Assembly: GCA_947304355.1 (NCBI GenBank)
Contig: CAMZAX010000004.1
Coordinates: 1-64,000 of the forward strand
Direction: 5' to 3'
From: an uncultured Selenomonadales bacterium
GTDB taxonomy: Bacteria > Bacillota > Negativicutes > Selenomonadales > Selenomonadaceae
DNA length: 64,000 bases
Part shown: positions 27,603 through 36,346 of the stretch, piece by piece
Numbering within the stretch: position 1 is the first letter of the stretch
How the letters are laid out: the number at the start of each line of letters is the position of its first letter
Position numbers and translations under genes: made by a program
The notes under the pieces: model-generated
Databases searched by the model: none
The model's input: the letters and a program-made list of their open reading frames with translations, nothing else
What the model was told of the DNA's origin: nothing

Positions 27603-29576
27603 ATGAGTTATTCATTCCTAAAAAAATTTTTCTTGACGGCGGCGGCGTTCGCTTACCTGTCGCCGACCGCGCAGGCAATGCCCGAAACGATAAACATCAA
27701 CCTCAAAACGTCGCACTACATGAGCATGGATCAGACGATTAAGCGAATCGCCGTAGGCAACCCGACTGTGGCAACCGTCATTCAGTTGCCCGGCTCGGCA
27801 AGCGAATTCCTTATCGTCACGAAGGAAACGTCCGGCTCAACCGCGCTGTTCGTTTGGACGGCTGACGGCGTGCGCCACGAATATTTAATCATCGTCTCGC
27901 CCGAAGACCCCGGACGCGCCTTGCTTATCGAACAGGCAATCGGCTTGCCCGACGTGCATGTCAAAATGGTTCAAGACAGAATCATGCTCACGGGCACCGT
28001 CGAAAACCAATACGAAAAAAATTACGCCCTGCAGACCGCGCGCCTGTTCGTCAACGCAAATTCCGAAAGCAGTATCCTTGTCGGCAGCGGTTTCGACATG
28101 GACTTGGAAACGCAACAGGCAACGTCAAGCGGCTCCTCAGGCGACTTGGAGGCTACAAGATCCGAAGCGCAAGGTCAAATCATCGACCTGTTGCAAATCC
28201 GTCACCCGACGCAGATTCGCCTTGAGGCTCAGATTATCGAAATAAATTCCGACAACGCCAAAGACCTCGGACTTCAATACGGCACGAGCGGCAGCGGCGG
28301 CATTTTCAGTTTCGGCGAAGACTACACCGACCGCTTGCGCACATCCTATTCCGAAAGCTGGACGGACAGCGGCTCCGGCTCCTACAACAGCGGCAATTCA
28401 AACACGTTCAGCGGCAGCGGCACCGATTCCTACAGCGGCAGTCGTTCAAACACTTACAGCGGCAGTCAAGACAATTCCTACAGCGGCAGTCGTGATAATT
28501 CTTACAGCGGCAGTCGTTCGGATTCCTACAGCGGCTCCAACACGCCCTCGGACAACGCAAGTTATTCCGACAGCTACAGCAACAGTTACGGCAACAATCG
28601 CAGTGCCAACTACGGCGACGGTTACAGCAATTCCTACAGCAACAACCGCAGCGGCAATTACTCCGACGGCTACAGCAATTCCTACAGCGGCAGCGGCAAC
28701 AACGATTTTAACAACAGCCTAAATCAGCAATTCAGCCGCGTGATAACGTCGTCGTGGAACGGCATGGTTCAATTCAGCAACAACCCGCTCAAGTGGATAA
28801 CTCAACACTTCGCGCCGATTAACGCCACGCTCAATCTTTTGGTCACGCAAAACAAGGCAAGGATTCTGTCGCGCCCCAGTGTCATGACGCTCAGCGGCGA
28901 ACAGGCGACGATTCAAATCGGCGGCAAGATTCCCTACGCCACGATCAACAACAACGGCGGCAGCAACACGCAGTTTGAAGACTACGGCATCATTTTGCAG
29001 TTCAAGCCCGTCGTCGACGCGCAAAACCGTATCAACTCAATGATTCACGCCGAAGTAAGCAACATCAGCGGGCAGGCAGTCAACGGTCAGCCGATTATCG
29101 CCACGCGCCGCGCAGATTCGGTCATCAATCTCAGTTCGGGCTCGCCAATCGTTATCGGCGGGCTTATGGACTCATCCGAAACAAAGACCGTCGAAAAAAT
29201 TCCTCTCCTCGGAGACATCCCGATTTTGGGCGAATTCTTCAAGCACACGTCGAAAAGCCGTGACAAGCGCGAAATTATAATCGTCGTGACGCCCTACCTT
29301 ATCGGCGAAGACGAAGTGTCGCGGACGCCCATGTCAAAGCCCATGCGCGAATGGTTTATCGAAGAAGAAAATTATCGGCAGGCAATGGAAAAATTCGACT
29401 TCACGCGCCCCTACGAAGAGCCCGAACTTGTCGACGAGACGGGCGACGACGGCAGGATTTTGCCGCCCAGCCGCCTCAATCCCAAGACCGGCAAGCTTGA
29501 CAAAAAAGACGACGAGCCCAAGGACGAAAACGCCGTTTATATCGCGCCCGAAGATGCGGAAGATCCTTTCAGGTAG
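27603..29576 (+). CDS. cpaC: Type II/IV secretion system secretin CpaC/RcpA with Ser/Gly/Tyr-rich repeat insertion
   Basis: BON-like N-domain; secretin core ARILSRPSVMTLSGEQATIQIGGKIPY...VVTPYLIG. Confidence 0.92.
   Translation: MSYSFLKKFFLTAAAFAYLSPTAQAMPETININLKTSHYMSMDQTIKRIAVGNPTVATVIQLPGSASEFLIVTKETSGSTALFVWTADGVRHEYLIIVSPEDPGRALLIEQAIGLPDVHVKMVQDRIMLTGTVENQYEKNYALQTARLFVNANSESSILVGSGFDMDLETQQATSSGSSGDLEATRSEAQGQIIDLLQIRHPTQIRLEAQIIEINSDNAKDLGLQYGTSGSGGIFSFGEDYTDRLRTSYSESWTDSGSGSYNSGNSNTFSGSGTDSYSGSRSNTYSGSQDNSYSGSRDNSYSGSRSDSYSGSNTPSDNASYSDSYSNSYGNNRSANYGDGYSNSYSNNRSGNYSDGYSNSYSGSGNNDFNNSLNQQFSRVITSSWNGMVQFSNNPLKWITQHFAPINATLNLLVTQNKARILSRPSVMTLSGEQATIQIGGKIPYATINNNGGSNTQFEDYGIILQFKPVVDAQNRINSMIHAEVSNISGQAVNGQPIIATRRADSVINLSSGSPIVIGGLMDSSETKTVEKIPLLGDIPILGEFFKHTSKSRDKREIIIVVTPYLIGEDEVSRTPMSKPMREWFIEEENYRQAMEKFDFTRPYEEPELVDETGDDGRILPPSRLNPKTGKLDKKDDEPKDENAVYIAPEDAEDPFR
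28420..28705 (+). repeat. Tandem coding repeats (~24-nt SYSGSRDN-type units, then ~48-nt NNRSGNYSDGYSNSYS-type units) within cpaC
   Basis: YSGSRSNTYSGSQDNSYSGSRDNSYSGSRSDSYSGS... and NNRSANYGDGYSNSYSNNRSGNYSDGYSNSYSGS. Confidence 0.85.
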
Positions 29577-29646
29577 GAGTTAGGAATTAGGAGTTAGGAG
29601 TTAAAAGCTCGTCCTAACTCCTAACTCCTCACTCCTCACTCCTAAC
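29574..29646. repeat. Inverted heptamer arrays TAGGAGT x4 / TCCTAAC, TCCTCAC x5
   Basis: First heptamer supplies cpaC stop codon TAG; arms complementary. Confidence 0.9.
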
Positions 29647-29666
29647 TGACAGAATGGGGGATTTTT

Positions 29667-30515
29667 ATGGCAATCGCAACGCAAAATTCAATCGAACGAA
29701 GCAGCGTTATAATCAGCGTATTCAGCACGACGCCCGGTATCGGCAAGACGATTGTCGCGATTAATTTGGCGGCGGGTTTGGCGCACGAGGGCTACAAAGT
29801 TTGCCTTGCCGATTTGGATTTGCAATTCGGCGACGTGCTCAATTACTTGAAACTCAGCTCCGTCAACACCGTGGCGGGTGCTCAACGCGCTTTGCTTGAT
29901 CACCCCGAAAAATTCCGAATCGGCGATTACCTTATGCAATACAACAACAGCGGCGTGAGCTTTTCGATTTTGCCCGCGCCGCTTTACGTGTACGACGCGT
30001 ATCAGACCGATATTCAAATCGTCACGGATATAATAACGCACCACTTGAATTTTTTCGATTACGTCGTCCTGGACTTGAATTCCGTGTTCAGCGCGCTGAA
30101 TTTGGCAATGATGGACATAAGCACCGTCATAAACTACGTCGGCGTTATCGACTTCCTGCCCGCGTTGAAAAATTACAAAATCGGCTACGACACGCTGATT
30201 CGCTTTGAATACGAGGAAAGCAAGATTCGCCTTGTCGAGAACCGCGCCGACTCGCAGAAACTGATTGACGGGCGCGACGTTGAACGGCTTTTGGGAGAAC
30301 CGTTTTATCACCGACTGCCGAACGATTATCCGTCCGTCAACAAGTCAATCAACACGGGACAACCGCTGATGTTCGCCGCGCCCGATTCCAAGCTGACCAA
30401 GAGCTTTGACGATCTCGTCGGGCTTTACACCAACCGTCAAGGCGACAACGCGCCTTTGTCGGAGGTAAGCGGCAACGGCTTTTTCGGCAACATAAAAAAA
30501 TTTTTCGGCTTCTGA
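29667..30515 (+). CDS. CpaE/TadZ-like ParA/MinD ATPase (no receiver domain)
   Basis: VISVFSTTPGIGKTIVAINLAAGLAHEGYKVCLADLDLQFGDVLNYL. Confidence 0.85.
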   Translation: MAIATQNSIERSSVIISVFSTTPGIGKTIVAINLAAGLAHEGYKVCLADLDLQFGDVLNYLKLSSVNTVAGAQRALLDHPEKFRIGDYLMQYNNSGVSFSILPAPLYVYDAYQTDIQIVTDIITHHLNFFDYVVLDLNSVFSALNLAMMDISTVINYVGVIDFLPALKNYKIGYDTLIRFEYEESKIRLVENRADSQKLIDGRDVERLLGEPFYHRLPNDYPSVNKSINTGQPLMFAAPDSKLTKSFDDLVGLYTNRQGDNAPLSEVSGNGFFGNIKKFFGF

Positions 30516-30519
30516 CCGG

Positions 30520-30547
30520 TCTCTAGTTCCTATTCCCTAGTCCCTAC
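30520..30547. repeat. Heptamer array TCTCTAG TTCCTAT TCCCTAG TCCCTAC
   Basis: Intergenic between the two tadZ-like genes. Confidence 0.85.
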
Positions 30548-30561
30548 AAGGAGGCTTCGCC

Positions 30562-31683
30562 GTGGCTTATCGAGTTATAATCATTGAAAAAGACCAAGAC
30601 CTTTTGGACGATATGATTGTCGTGTTGCGTCGCTCGCCCGACTTTGAAGTGGCGGCAACCTACAAAAACGCCAACGCCGCGATTAATCCGTCAAGCATGT
30701 TTCACCCCGACTTGTTTTTGATGAACGTCGACGACGACGACGAAACCATTGAAATTTTGCCGGACTTCGTTGCGCGATTCCCCGGCGCGTTTATCCTCGG
30801 CATGATGAGCCGTTGGGACCCGCTGACGGCACGCAACGTAATGGAGGGCGGCGCGACGGGTTGTATCCTCAAGCCGTTCACCGCGAAAGATATTCTTGAA
30901 TATTTGCAACTGTACTCGGCGCGCGGGCAACACAAACCTGCGCGGCTTATCTCGTTTTTCAGCCCGAAAGGACGCGCCGGCAGGACGACGCTCGCGGCGG
31001 TGCTTGCCCTGCTTATCGCCGAAAAAACCGGCGAACGCGTCGCGCTGATTGATGCCGATTTGCAATTCGGAGACCTGCCGATTTTCTTCGACGTGGAGCC
31101 GAAACGTACAGTCGTCGACGCCACGCAGGATATAAGCTTGCTGACACCCGTGACGTTCGCGCCGTATTTCTACCCGATTAAAGACGGCGTGTCTCTGTTG
31201 AGCAGCCCCGAACGCCCCGAATATGCCGAATTGGTCGCGCCCGAAGCTTTGACCGATGTCGTCTTGATGGCGGGCAATATCTTCCGTTACGTCCTCGTCG
31301 ACTTGCCCGCCGGTTTCAACCCGATTACGTTGAACGTCTGCCGCGTGTCCGATGTCGTCTTCGTCACGACGATGATTAACAGCGGCTTTGAAGTCAAGCA
31401 CGCCCGCAAGACAATGGAGATGTTCGCCGCGCAGGACGACGGCCGCCGCAAAGTTCATGCGGTGTTCACGCGTGTCAATCCCTTCACCGAAGAGGAACGC
31501 CTGAAAATTTCGCTCAACCTCGGCTTTCCCGTCGAAGTGATGATTCCCAACGAATACCGCATGATTTCCGTCGCGAACAGCGGCCGCCTCGCCAAGGGCT
31601 TACCGATGGATACGTTGCTTATGAAAACTATCAGCGGCATGGCGGACAAAATCATTGACGCGGGAGGGGGCACCGCAAATTGA
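30562..31683 (+). CDS. cpaE: CpaE/TadZ pilus assembly protein with degenerate receiver domain and Walker A Lys-to-Arg
   Basis: REC-like N-term (DLFLMNVDDDDET...CILKPFTAKDILEYL) + FFSPKGRAGRTTLAAVLALLIAEKTGERVALIDADLQFGDLPIFF. Confidence 0.88.
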   Translation: MAYRVIIIEKDQDLLDDMIVVLRRSPDFEVAATYKNANAAINPSSMFHPDLFLMNVDDDDETIEILPDFVARFPGAFILGMMSRWDPLTARNVMEGGATGCILKPFTAKDILEYLQLYSARGQHKPARLISFFSPKGRAGRTTLAAVLALLIAEKTGERVALIDADLQFGDLPIFFDVEPKRTVVDATQDISLLTPVTFAPYFYPIKDGVSLLSSPERPEYAELVAPEALTDVVLMAGNIFRYVLVDLPAGFNPITLNVCRVSDVVFVTTMINSGFEVKHARKTMEMFAAQDDGRRKVHAVFTRVNPFTEEERLKISLNLGFPVEVMIPNEYRMISVANSGRLAKGLPMDTLLMKTISGMADKIIDAGGGTAN

Positions 31684-32639
31684 TTGCCCTTGTTGCGTTT
31701 CTGTGCGCCGTCGAATTTTTCTTGCTCGTATTCTTCGGGGCGTTGTACGTCCGTCGCCAACAGAGCACGGATATTTTCCACAGATTGCGCCGCCACGTCG
31801 ACGAAGACGACGGCAAATCGAAAAAGGCCGAAGATTTTTTCCGCCGCGCCGTTAAACTCGTCAAGCGCGCGTCAAGACCGCTCCGACGTATGCAATTTAC
31901 CAAAAACATGGACTTCAAGCTTCGGCAGGCGGGCATTCCGCTGTTCGGCGCGGAATTCATTATCGTCGCGATTATCAGCGCAACACTCGGCACAATCATC
32001 CTTTACGTCATAACGCTCAACATGACAATCGCGCCCGCCGGCGGCTTGATGATTCCGTTGCTTATGTGGCTTTGGGTCGTGATGAAGCTCAATCGTCGCC
32101 GCAAAGCCTTCACCGAACAGCTCGGCGATTGCTTGACGACGGTCGCCAACGCGTTGCGCGCGGGCTACAGCTTTCAACAGGCAATGGACGTTGTGGCGCG
32201 CGAAATGGAACCGCCAATGAGCACCGAATTTGAGCGCATGTCAACGGACGTGGCAATGGGCGTGACGCTTGAAGACGCAATGCAACAAATGAACAAACGC
32301 GTCGGCAGCCCCGACTTCGATTTGGTCGTCACGGCGGTTTTGATTCAGCGCGAAATCGGCGGCAACCTTGCTCAAATCCTCGACACAATCAGCGAGACTA
32401 TTCAAGAGCGCATTCGCATGAAACGCGAAATCAACGCGCTGACCGCGCAGGGACGATTCTCCGCGATTGTGCTTTTGATGTTGCCGATCGTCACGGCGGT
32501 TTTCTGTTGGATATTCAATCACGAGCAAATGCAGCTGTTTATCACCGAGGACGTCGGGCACGTCGCCATTGCCGTCGCCGTCGTCTTGGAGCTTATCGGA
32601 TATTTCGTCATTCAAAGAATTGTCGACATAGAAGTTTAA
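31680..32639 (+). CDS. tadB: Flp pilus assembly inner-membrane protein TadB
   Basis: T2SF-type protein; CLTTVANALRAGYSFQQAMDVVAREMEPPMSTEF; start overlaps previous stop. Confidence 0.88.
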   Translation: MIALVAFLCAVEFFLLVFFGALYVRRQQSTDIFHRLRRHVDEDDGKSKKAEDFFRRAVKLVKRASRPLRRMQFTKNMDFKLRQAGIPLFGAEFIIVAIISATLGTIILYVITLNMTIAPAGGLMIPLLMWLWVVMKLNRRRKAFTEQLGDCLTTVANALRAGYSFQQAMDVVAREMEPPMSTEFERMSTDVAMGVTLEDAMQQMNKRVGSPDFDLVVTAVLIQREIGGNLAQILDTISETIQERIRMKREINALTAQGRFSAIVLLMLPIVTAVFCWIFNHEQMQLFITEDVGHVAIAVAVVLELIGYFVIQRIVDIEV

Positions 32640-32678
32640 AAATCCGGTTAAGCAAACTAAAAATTTTTCATGAAGCGC

Positions 32679-32714
32679 GCCGCGCAGATTTTCCGCATGG
32701 CGGCTTGTTTTTTT
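32679..32714 (+). terminator. Possible terminator after tadB
   Basis: GCCGC...GCGGC stem followed by TTGTTTTTTT. Confidence 0.4.
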
Positions 32715-32812
32715 GCCCGAAAGCACGTCGCGGTGGCGGCTTACTATAACCCGTCGCGCCCTCTTGTCGACGTTGTAATCTGAAACTTTGCTGAAAACAT
32801 TTATGAAAGCAC

Positions 32813-32841
32813 TTGCATTTTTCAGACGCCCGTTGTATAAT
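32813..32841 (+). promoter_or_regulatory. Promoter for flp pilin: TTGCAT-17 nt-TATAAT
   Basis: TTGCAT 32813-32818, TATAAT 32836-32841. Confidence 0.7.
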
Positions 32842-32924
32842 GCATATGCTTGAAAAAGTTAAGCGTGGCTCCGAGGTGACAGCCGGGGTCGAAAAAATTT
32901 CTTTCACGGATGGAGGAGATAATC

Positions 32925-33173
32925 GTGATTGGTTACATCCAGAAGCTGATCGACAAGATCAAGAAGTCCGAGAAAGGGCAGGGCATGGTCGAGTACGCGC
33001 TCATCATTGCATTCGTCGCGGCAATCGCCATCTTCGTCCTCAACGGCAAACTCGGCACCGCTATTGATAACGCGTTTAATCAGGCCAGCAGCGCGGTCAA
33101 CAGTGCTACCAATGGTGCCACCGCGTGGCAGAACGGCAGCGGCAACGGCGGCGACGGCGGCACCGGCAACTGA
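32925..33173 (+). CDS. flp: Flp/Fap-type pilin
   Basis: IGYIQKLIDKIKKSEKGQGMVEYALIIAFVAAIAIFVL (G/QGMVEYALI Flp motif); GTG start at 32925 with GGAGGAGA RBS. Confidence 0.88.
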   Translation: MIGYIQKLIDKIKKSEKGQGMVEYALIIAFVAAIAIFVLNGKLGTAIDNAFNQASSAVNSATNGATAWQNGSGNGGDGGTGN

Positions 33174-33245
33174 TTCATTCTGCTGACGGTCGGTAACGAA
33201 ACGGCACACGCGTAAAGTACGATTAGCTTAAAAAACAAGTAACAC

Positions 33246-33293
33246 AGCGGCGATAATTCTCCTGCCTGCGCGGCAACGGGAAGTATCGCCGCT
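33246..33293 (+). other. Long RNA hairpin between flp and tadE
   Basis: AGCGGCGATA (33246-33255) pairs perfectly with TATCGCCGCT (33284-33293), inner partial pairing. Confidence 0.7.
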
Positions 33294-33349
33294 ACTTGCT
33301 TTTAACGGCAAAAAATGTAATAATCCCCTACCGAGAGGCGGTGATTGAC

Positions 33350-33766
33350 ATGAAGAAGCAACGAGGTCAAACTTTAGTAGAATTCGCATTAATGGCACCG
33401 ATGATGTTCTTGCTTATCTTCGCCATGATTTACGGCGGCGTCATGTTTATCGATTACATGAATCTCAACAACGACGCGCGCGCGCTTGCCCGCCGAATAG
33501 CCGTGGCAGATACGACTGCCGAACGACAAGCCTTGTTGGAGAAATACTCCGCAAACAGTTCATCACTTAAACGCTTCTACGACATAAAAATGACGGCCGA
33601 TTACAATTACGCGGACAACGACACCACAAAGCCTATTGACGCGGTCGTTACTGTCACGTTTGATCGCGACAACACAGACTTGCCGTGGATTGTCTACAAA
33701 GTCGGCTTTCCGCCCAAACATTTCGAGATACAGTACAAAATGAAGCTTGAAAAGATTAGCAGCTGA
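33350..33766 (+). CDS. tadE: TadE-like pseudopilin
   Basis: MKKQRGQTLVEFALMAPMMFLLIFAMIYGGVMFIDYMNLNNDARALARRIAV. Confidence 0.88.
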   Translation: MKKQRGQTLVEFALMAPMMFLLIFAMIYGGVMFIDYMNLNNDARALARRIAVADTTAERQALLEKYSANSSSLKRFYDIKMTADYNYADNDTTKPIDAVVTVTFDRDNTDLPWIVYKVGFPPKHFEIQYKMKLEKISS

Positions 33767-33780
33767 CGGAGGTTAATTTT

Positions 33781-35331
33781 ATGGCAAGACCACTGTCCTT
33801 GCTTGAACGTTTGGGCGTCAAGAAAAACGACCCGCCGAAGCCGCCGCAACCCGAACGCACGCGCCCGACTCAACCCGAAGAACCCGCTCCGAAACAACCG
33901 CACGAACACGAACCCGAACATCACGAACACCACTTCCAACACCACGAACACGTAACCTACACCGAAAAGCAAATTCGGCAGGAACGCGAAGCGGCTGTCG
34001 AGGCATCGGCATTCGCGGGCAGACGCACCACCACTTCCAAAAGCGACTCAATGCAGGAAATCAAGCTCGCCGTCCACCGCCGCATCGTCGACGAAATGAC
34101 GCCCGAAGAGCAACAAATTTTGGTGCGCGGCGAAGAGGCTCGCGAACAGATTAAAAATATCATCGCCGTCTACAGCGGGCGTGAATTGGCGGAAAGCTCA
34201 TTCACATTGACGCGCGGCGAACGCCTTCAGCTCGTCGACGACATCAGCAACGAATTGCTCGGCTTGGGGCCGCTTGAACCGCTCCTGCAAAACGACAGCA
34301 TAACCGAAGTTATGGTCAACGGACCGCGACAAATTTTTATCGAACAGGCGGGCAAACTCAAGCTGACGGACGTGCACTTCTACGACAACGTGCACTTAAT
34401 GAACATAATCGAACGAATCTTGACGCCGTTGGGCAGGCGCGTCGACGAATCATCACCGCTGGTCGACGCCCGTCTTGCCGACGGCTCCCGTGTCAATATC
34501 ATCATCCCGCCGCTGTCTTTGGTAGGCCCCGTCATCACGATACGAAAATTTTCAAAGCGCGCGCTGTCAATGGACGACTTGATAAGTTTCGGGACGCTCA
34601 GTGAGGATATGGGCATGTTCCTCGACGCGTGCGTTAAGGCGCGGCTGAACATCTTGGTAAGCGGCGGCACGGGCTCCGGCAAGACGACAACGCTTAACGT
34701 TCTGTCGTCGTTCATTCCGCACACCGACCGAATCGTCACGATTGAAGACGCGGCGGAATTGCGCCTGCAACAAAAGCACGTCGTGACGTTGGAAAGCCGC
34801 CCCGCCAACTTGGAAGGTCACGGCGCGATAACGATTCGCGACCTTGTGCGCAACGCCCTGCGCATGAGACCGGACAGGATTATCGTCGGCGAAGTTCGTT
34901 CGGGCGAGGCGTTGGACATGTTGCAGGCAATGAATACCGGTCACGACGGCTCCTTGACGACCGCGCACGCCAACACCCCCCGCGACGTTGTAAGCCGCCT
35001 TGAGACCATGGTTTTGATGGCGGGCATGGAACTTCCCGTCCGCGCCGTCCGCACGCAAATTTCTTCGGCGATTGACTTGATTATTCAGCAGTCCCGCATT
35101 CGCGACGGCTCACGCAAGATAACCTATATCACGGAGGTTCAAGGCATGGAAGGCGATACGATCGTCTTGCAAGACCTGTTCCGCTACGTGCAAGATCAAA
35201 TCGACGAACACGGCAAATCCGTCGGGCATTACGAAAGCTTGGGGCTTATGCCGAACTTCATGGACAAGTTCCAAATGAACGGCGTCGAATTGCCCCGGAC
35301 GTTCTTCACGAGCGGGCGCGAGCGGAGGTAA
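33781..35331 (+). CDS. cpaF: Pilus assembly ATPase CpaF/TadA, His/Glu-rich N-terminus
   Basis: [81 protein letters not shown]. Confidence 0.93.
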   Translation: MARPLSLLERLGVKKNDPPKPPQPERTRPTQPEEPAPKQPHEHEPEHHEHHFQHHEHVTYTEKQIRQEREAAVEASAFAGRRTTTSKSDSMQEIKLAVHRRIVDEMTPEEQQILVRGEEAREQIKNIIAVYSGRELAESSFTLTRGERLQLVDDISNELLGLGPLEPLLQNDSITEVMVNGPRQIFIEQAGKLKLTDVHFYDNVHLMNIIERILTPLGRRVDESSPLVDARLADGSRVNIIIPPLSLVGPVITIRKFSKRALSMDDLISFGTLSEDMGMFLDACVKARLNILVSGGTGSGKTTTLNVLSSFIPHTDRIVTIEDAAELRLQQKHVVTLESRPANLEGHGAITIRDLVRNALRMRPDRIIVGEVRSGEALDMLQAMNTGHDGSLTTAHANTPRDVVSRLETMVLMAGMELPVRAVRTQISSAIDLIIQQSRIRDGSRKITYITEVQGMEGDTIVLQDLFRYVQDQIDEHGKSVGHYESLGLMPNFMDKFQMNGVELPRTFFTSGRERR

Positions 35332-35336
35332 CCGAT

Positions 35337-36329
35337 ATGCTTTTCCTTGTCGCGCTGATAACGGCAATGCTGTTCGGCGTGTTCGTCTTTGCGCTGTTGT
35401 CGATTAAGCAAGCACCCGAAGCGCAACTGCGAAAGCGTTTGAACGATATGATTGACAAGGCGGAGGCGGACAGAGCCCTGCACCCGAAACAACGCAAGAA
35501 CGTCACGCCGACGGTCGTCGCGATGCCCAAAATCGTCGAGCAACAATTTTCGCGGAAAACGGCTCTCGCCAAGCGCGTGTTCCAACCGATTATAGAGTCG
35601 ATTGACGAACGCCTGCAACGCCTCACGCCGACGGAGATTCGCCTTCAGCTTGAAGATAAAATATTCCGCGCGGGCAAGTTGGGCGTGTGGGGCTTGCGGC
35701 GCGTCATAACGATTTGGTGCGCGTCGATTGCGGTGGCGACGGTCATTTCGATAGCTTTGATTTACAATTCGGACATTCACCCGTTGCAACGCGTCATGAC
35801 GATTTTAATCGGCGCGTTCGTCGGGGCGGCTATTCCATTTGCCGTGCTGAATTCGACCGTCCGCAACCGACAAAAGGCTTTGCGCAAGCAGTTACCCGAA
35901 TTCTTGGACATCCTCTGCGTAAGCGTGCAGGCGGGCTTGTCGTTCGACGGCGCAGTTGCCAAAATGGTACGGCGTATGCACGGACCGCTTATCGACGAAT
36001 TCAAGCGTATGCAAAACGACGTTGCGCTGGGCATGACGCACCAATACGCGTTGACGAACATGGCGCGGCGTTGCGACTTGGAAGAAATTTATTTATTCAC
36101 GACATCAGTCATTCAGGCGGAAAAGTTGGGCACGAGTATGACGCGCACGCTGAAACAGCAGGCGGACAACATTCGCGACCGTCACCGCCAACACGTCAAG
36201 GGCGAAGCCTTAAAAGCACCCGTCAAAATGATTTTTCCAATGGTCTTGTTTATCTTCCCGTCAATGTTCGTAGTCTTGCTGTTCCCGGCGGTTTTGTCGC
36301 TCCTGCGTAATTTGAACTTTGGTCAATGA
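35337..36329 (+). CDS. tadC: Flp pilus assembly inner-membrane protein TadC
   Basis: LPEFLDILCVSVQAGLSFDGAVAKMVRRMHGPLIDEFKRMQNDVALGMT; C-term TM. Confidence 0.88.
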   Translation: MLFLVALITAMLFGVFVFALLSIKQAPEAQLRKRLNDMIDKAEADRALHPKQRKNVTPTVVAMPKIVEQQFSRKTALAKRVFQPIIESIDERLQRLTPTEIRLQLEDKIFRAGKLGVWGLRRVITIWCASIAVATVISIALIYNSDIHPLQRVMTILIGAFVGAAIPFAVLNSTVRNRQKALRKQLPEFLDILCVSVQAGLSFDGAVAKMVRRMHGPLIDEFKRMQNDVALGMTHQYALTNMARRCDLEEIYLFTTSVIQAEKLGTSMTRTLKQQADNIRDRHRQHVKGEALKAPVKMIFPMVLFIFPSMFVVLLFPAVLSLLRNLNFGQ

Positions 36330-36346
36330 GTTGGATTTAAAGGGTT

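Noticed and set aside
28420-28705. Possible CRISPR-like repeat array in cpaC
   Set aside because: Repeats are contiguous, in-frame and code for YSGS/NNRS peptide units; there are no unique spacers.
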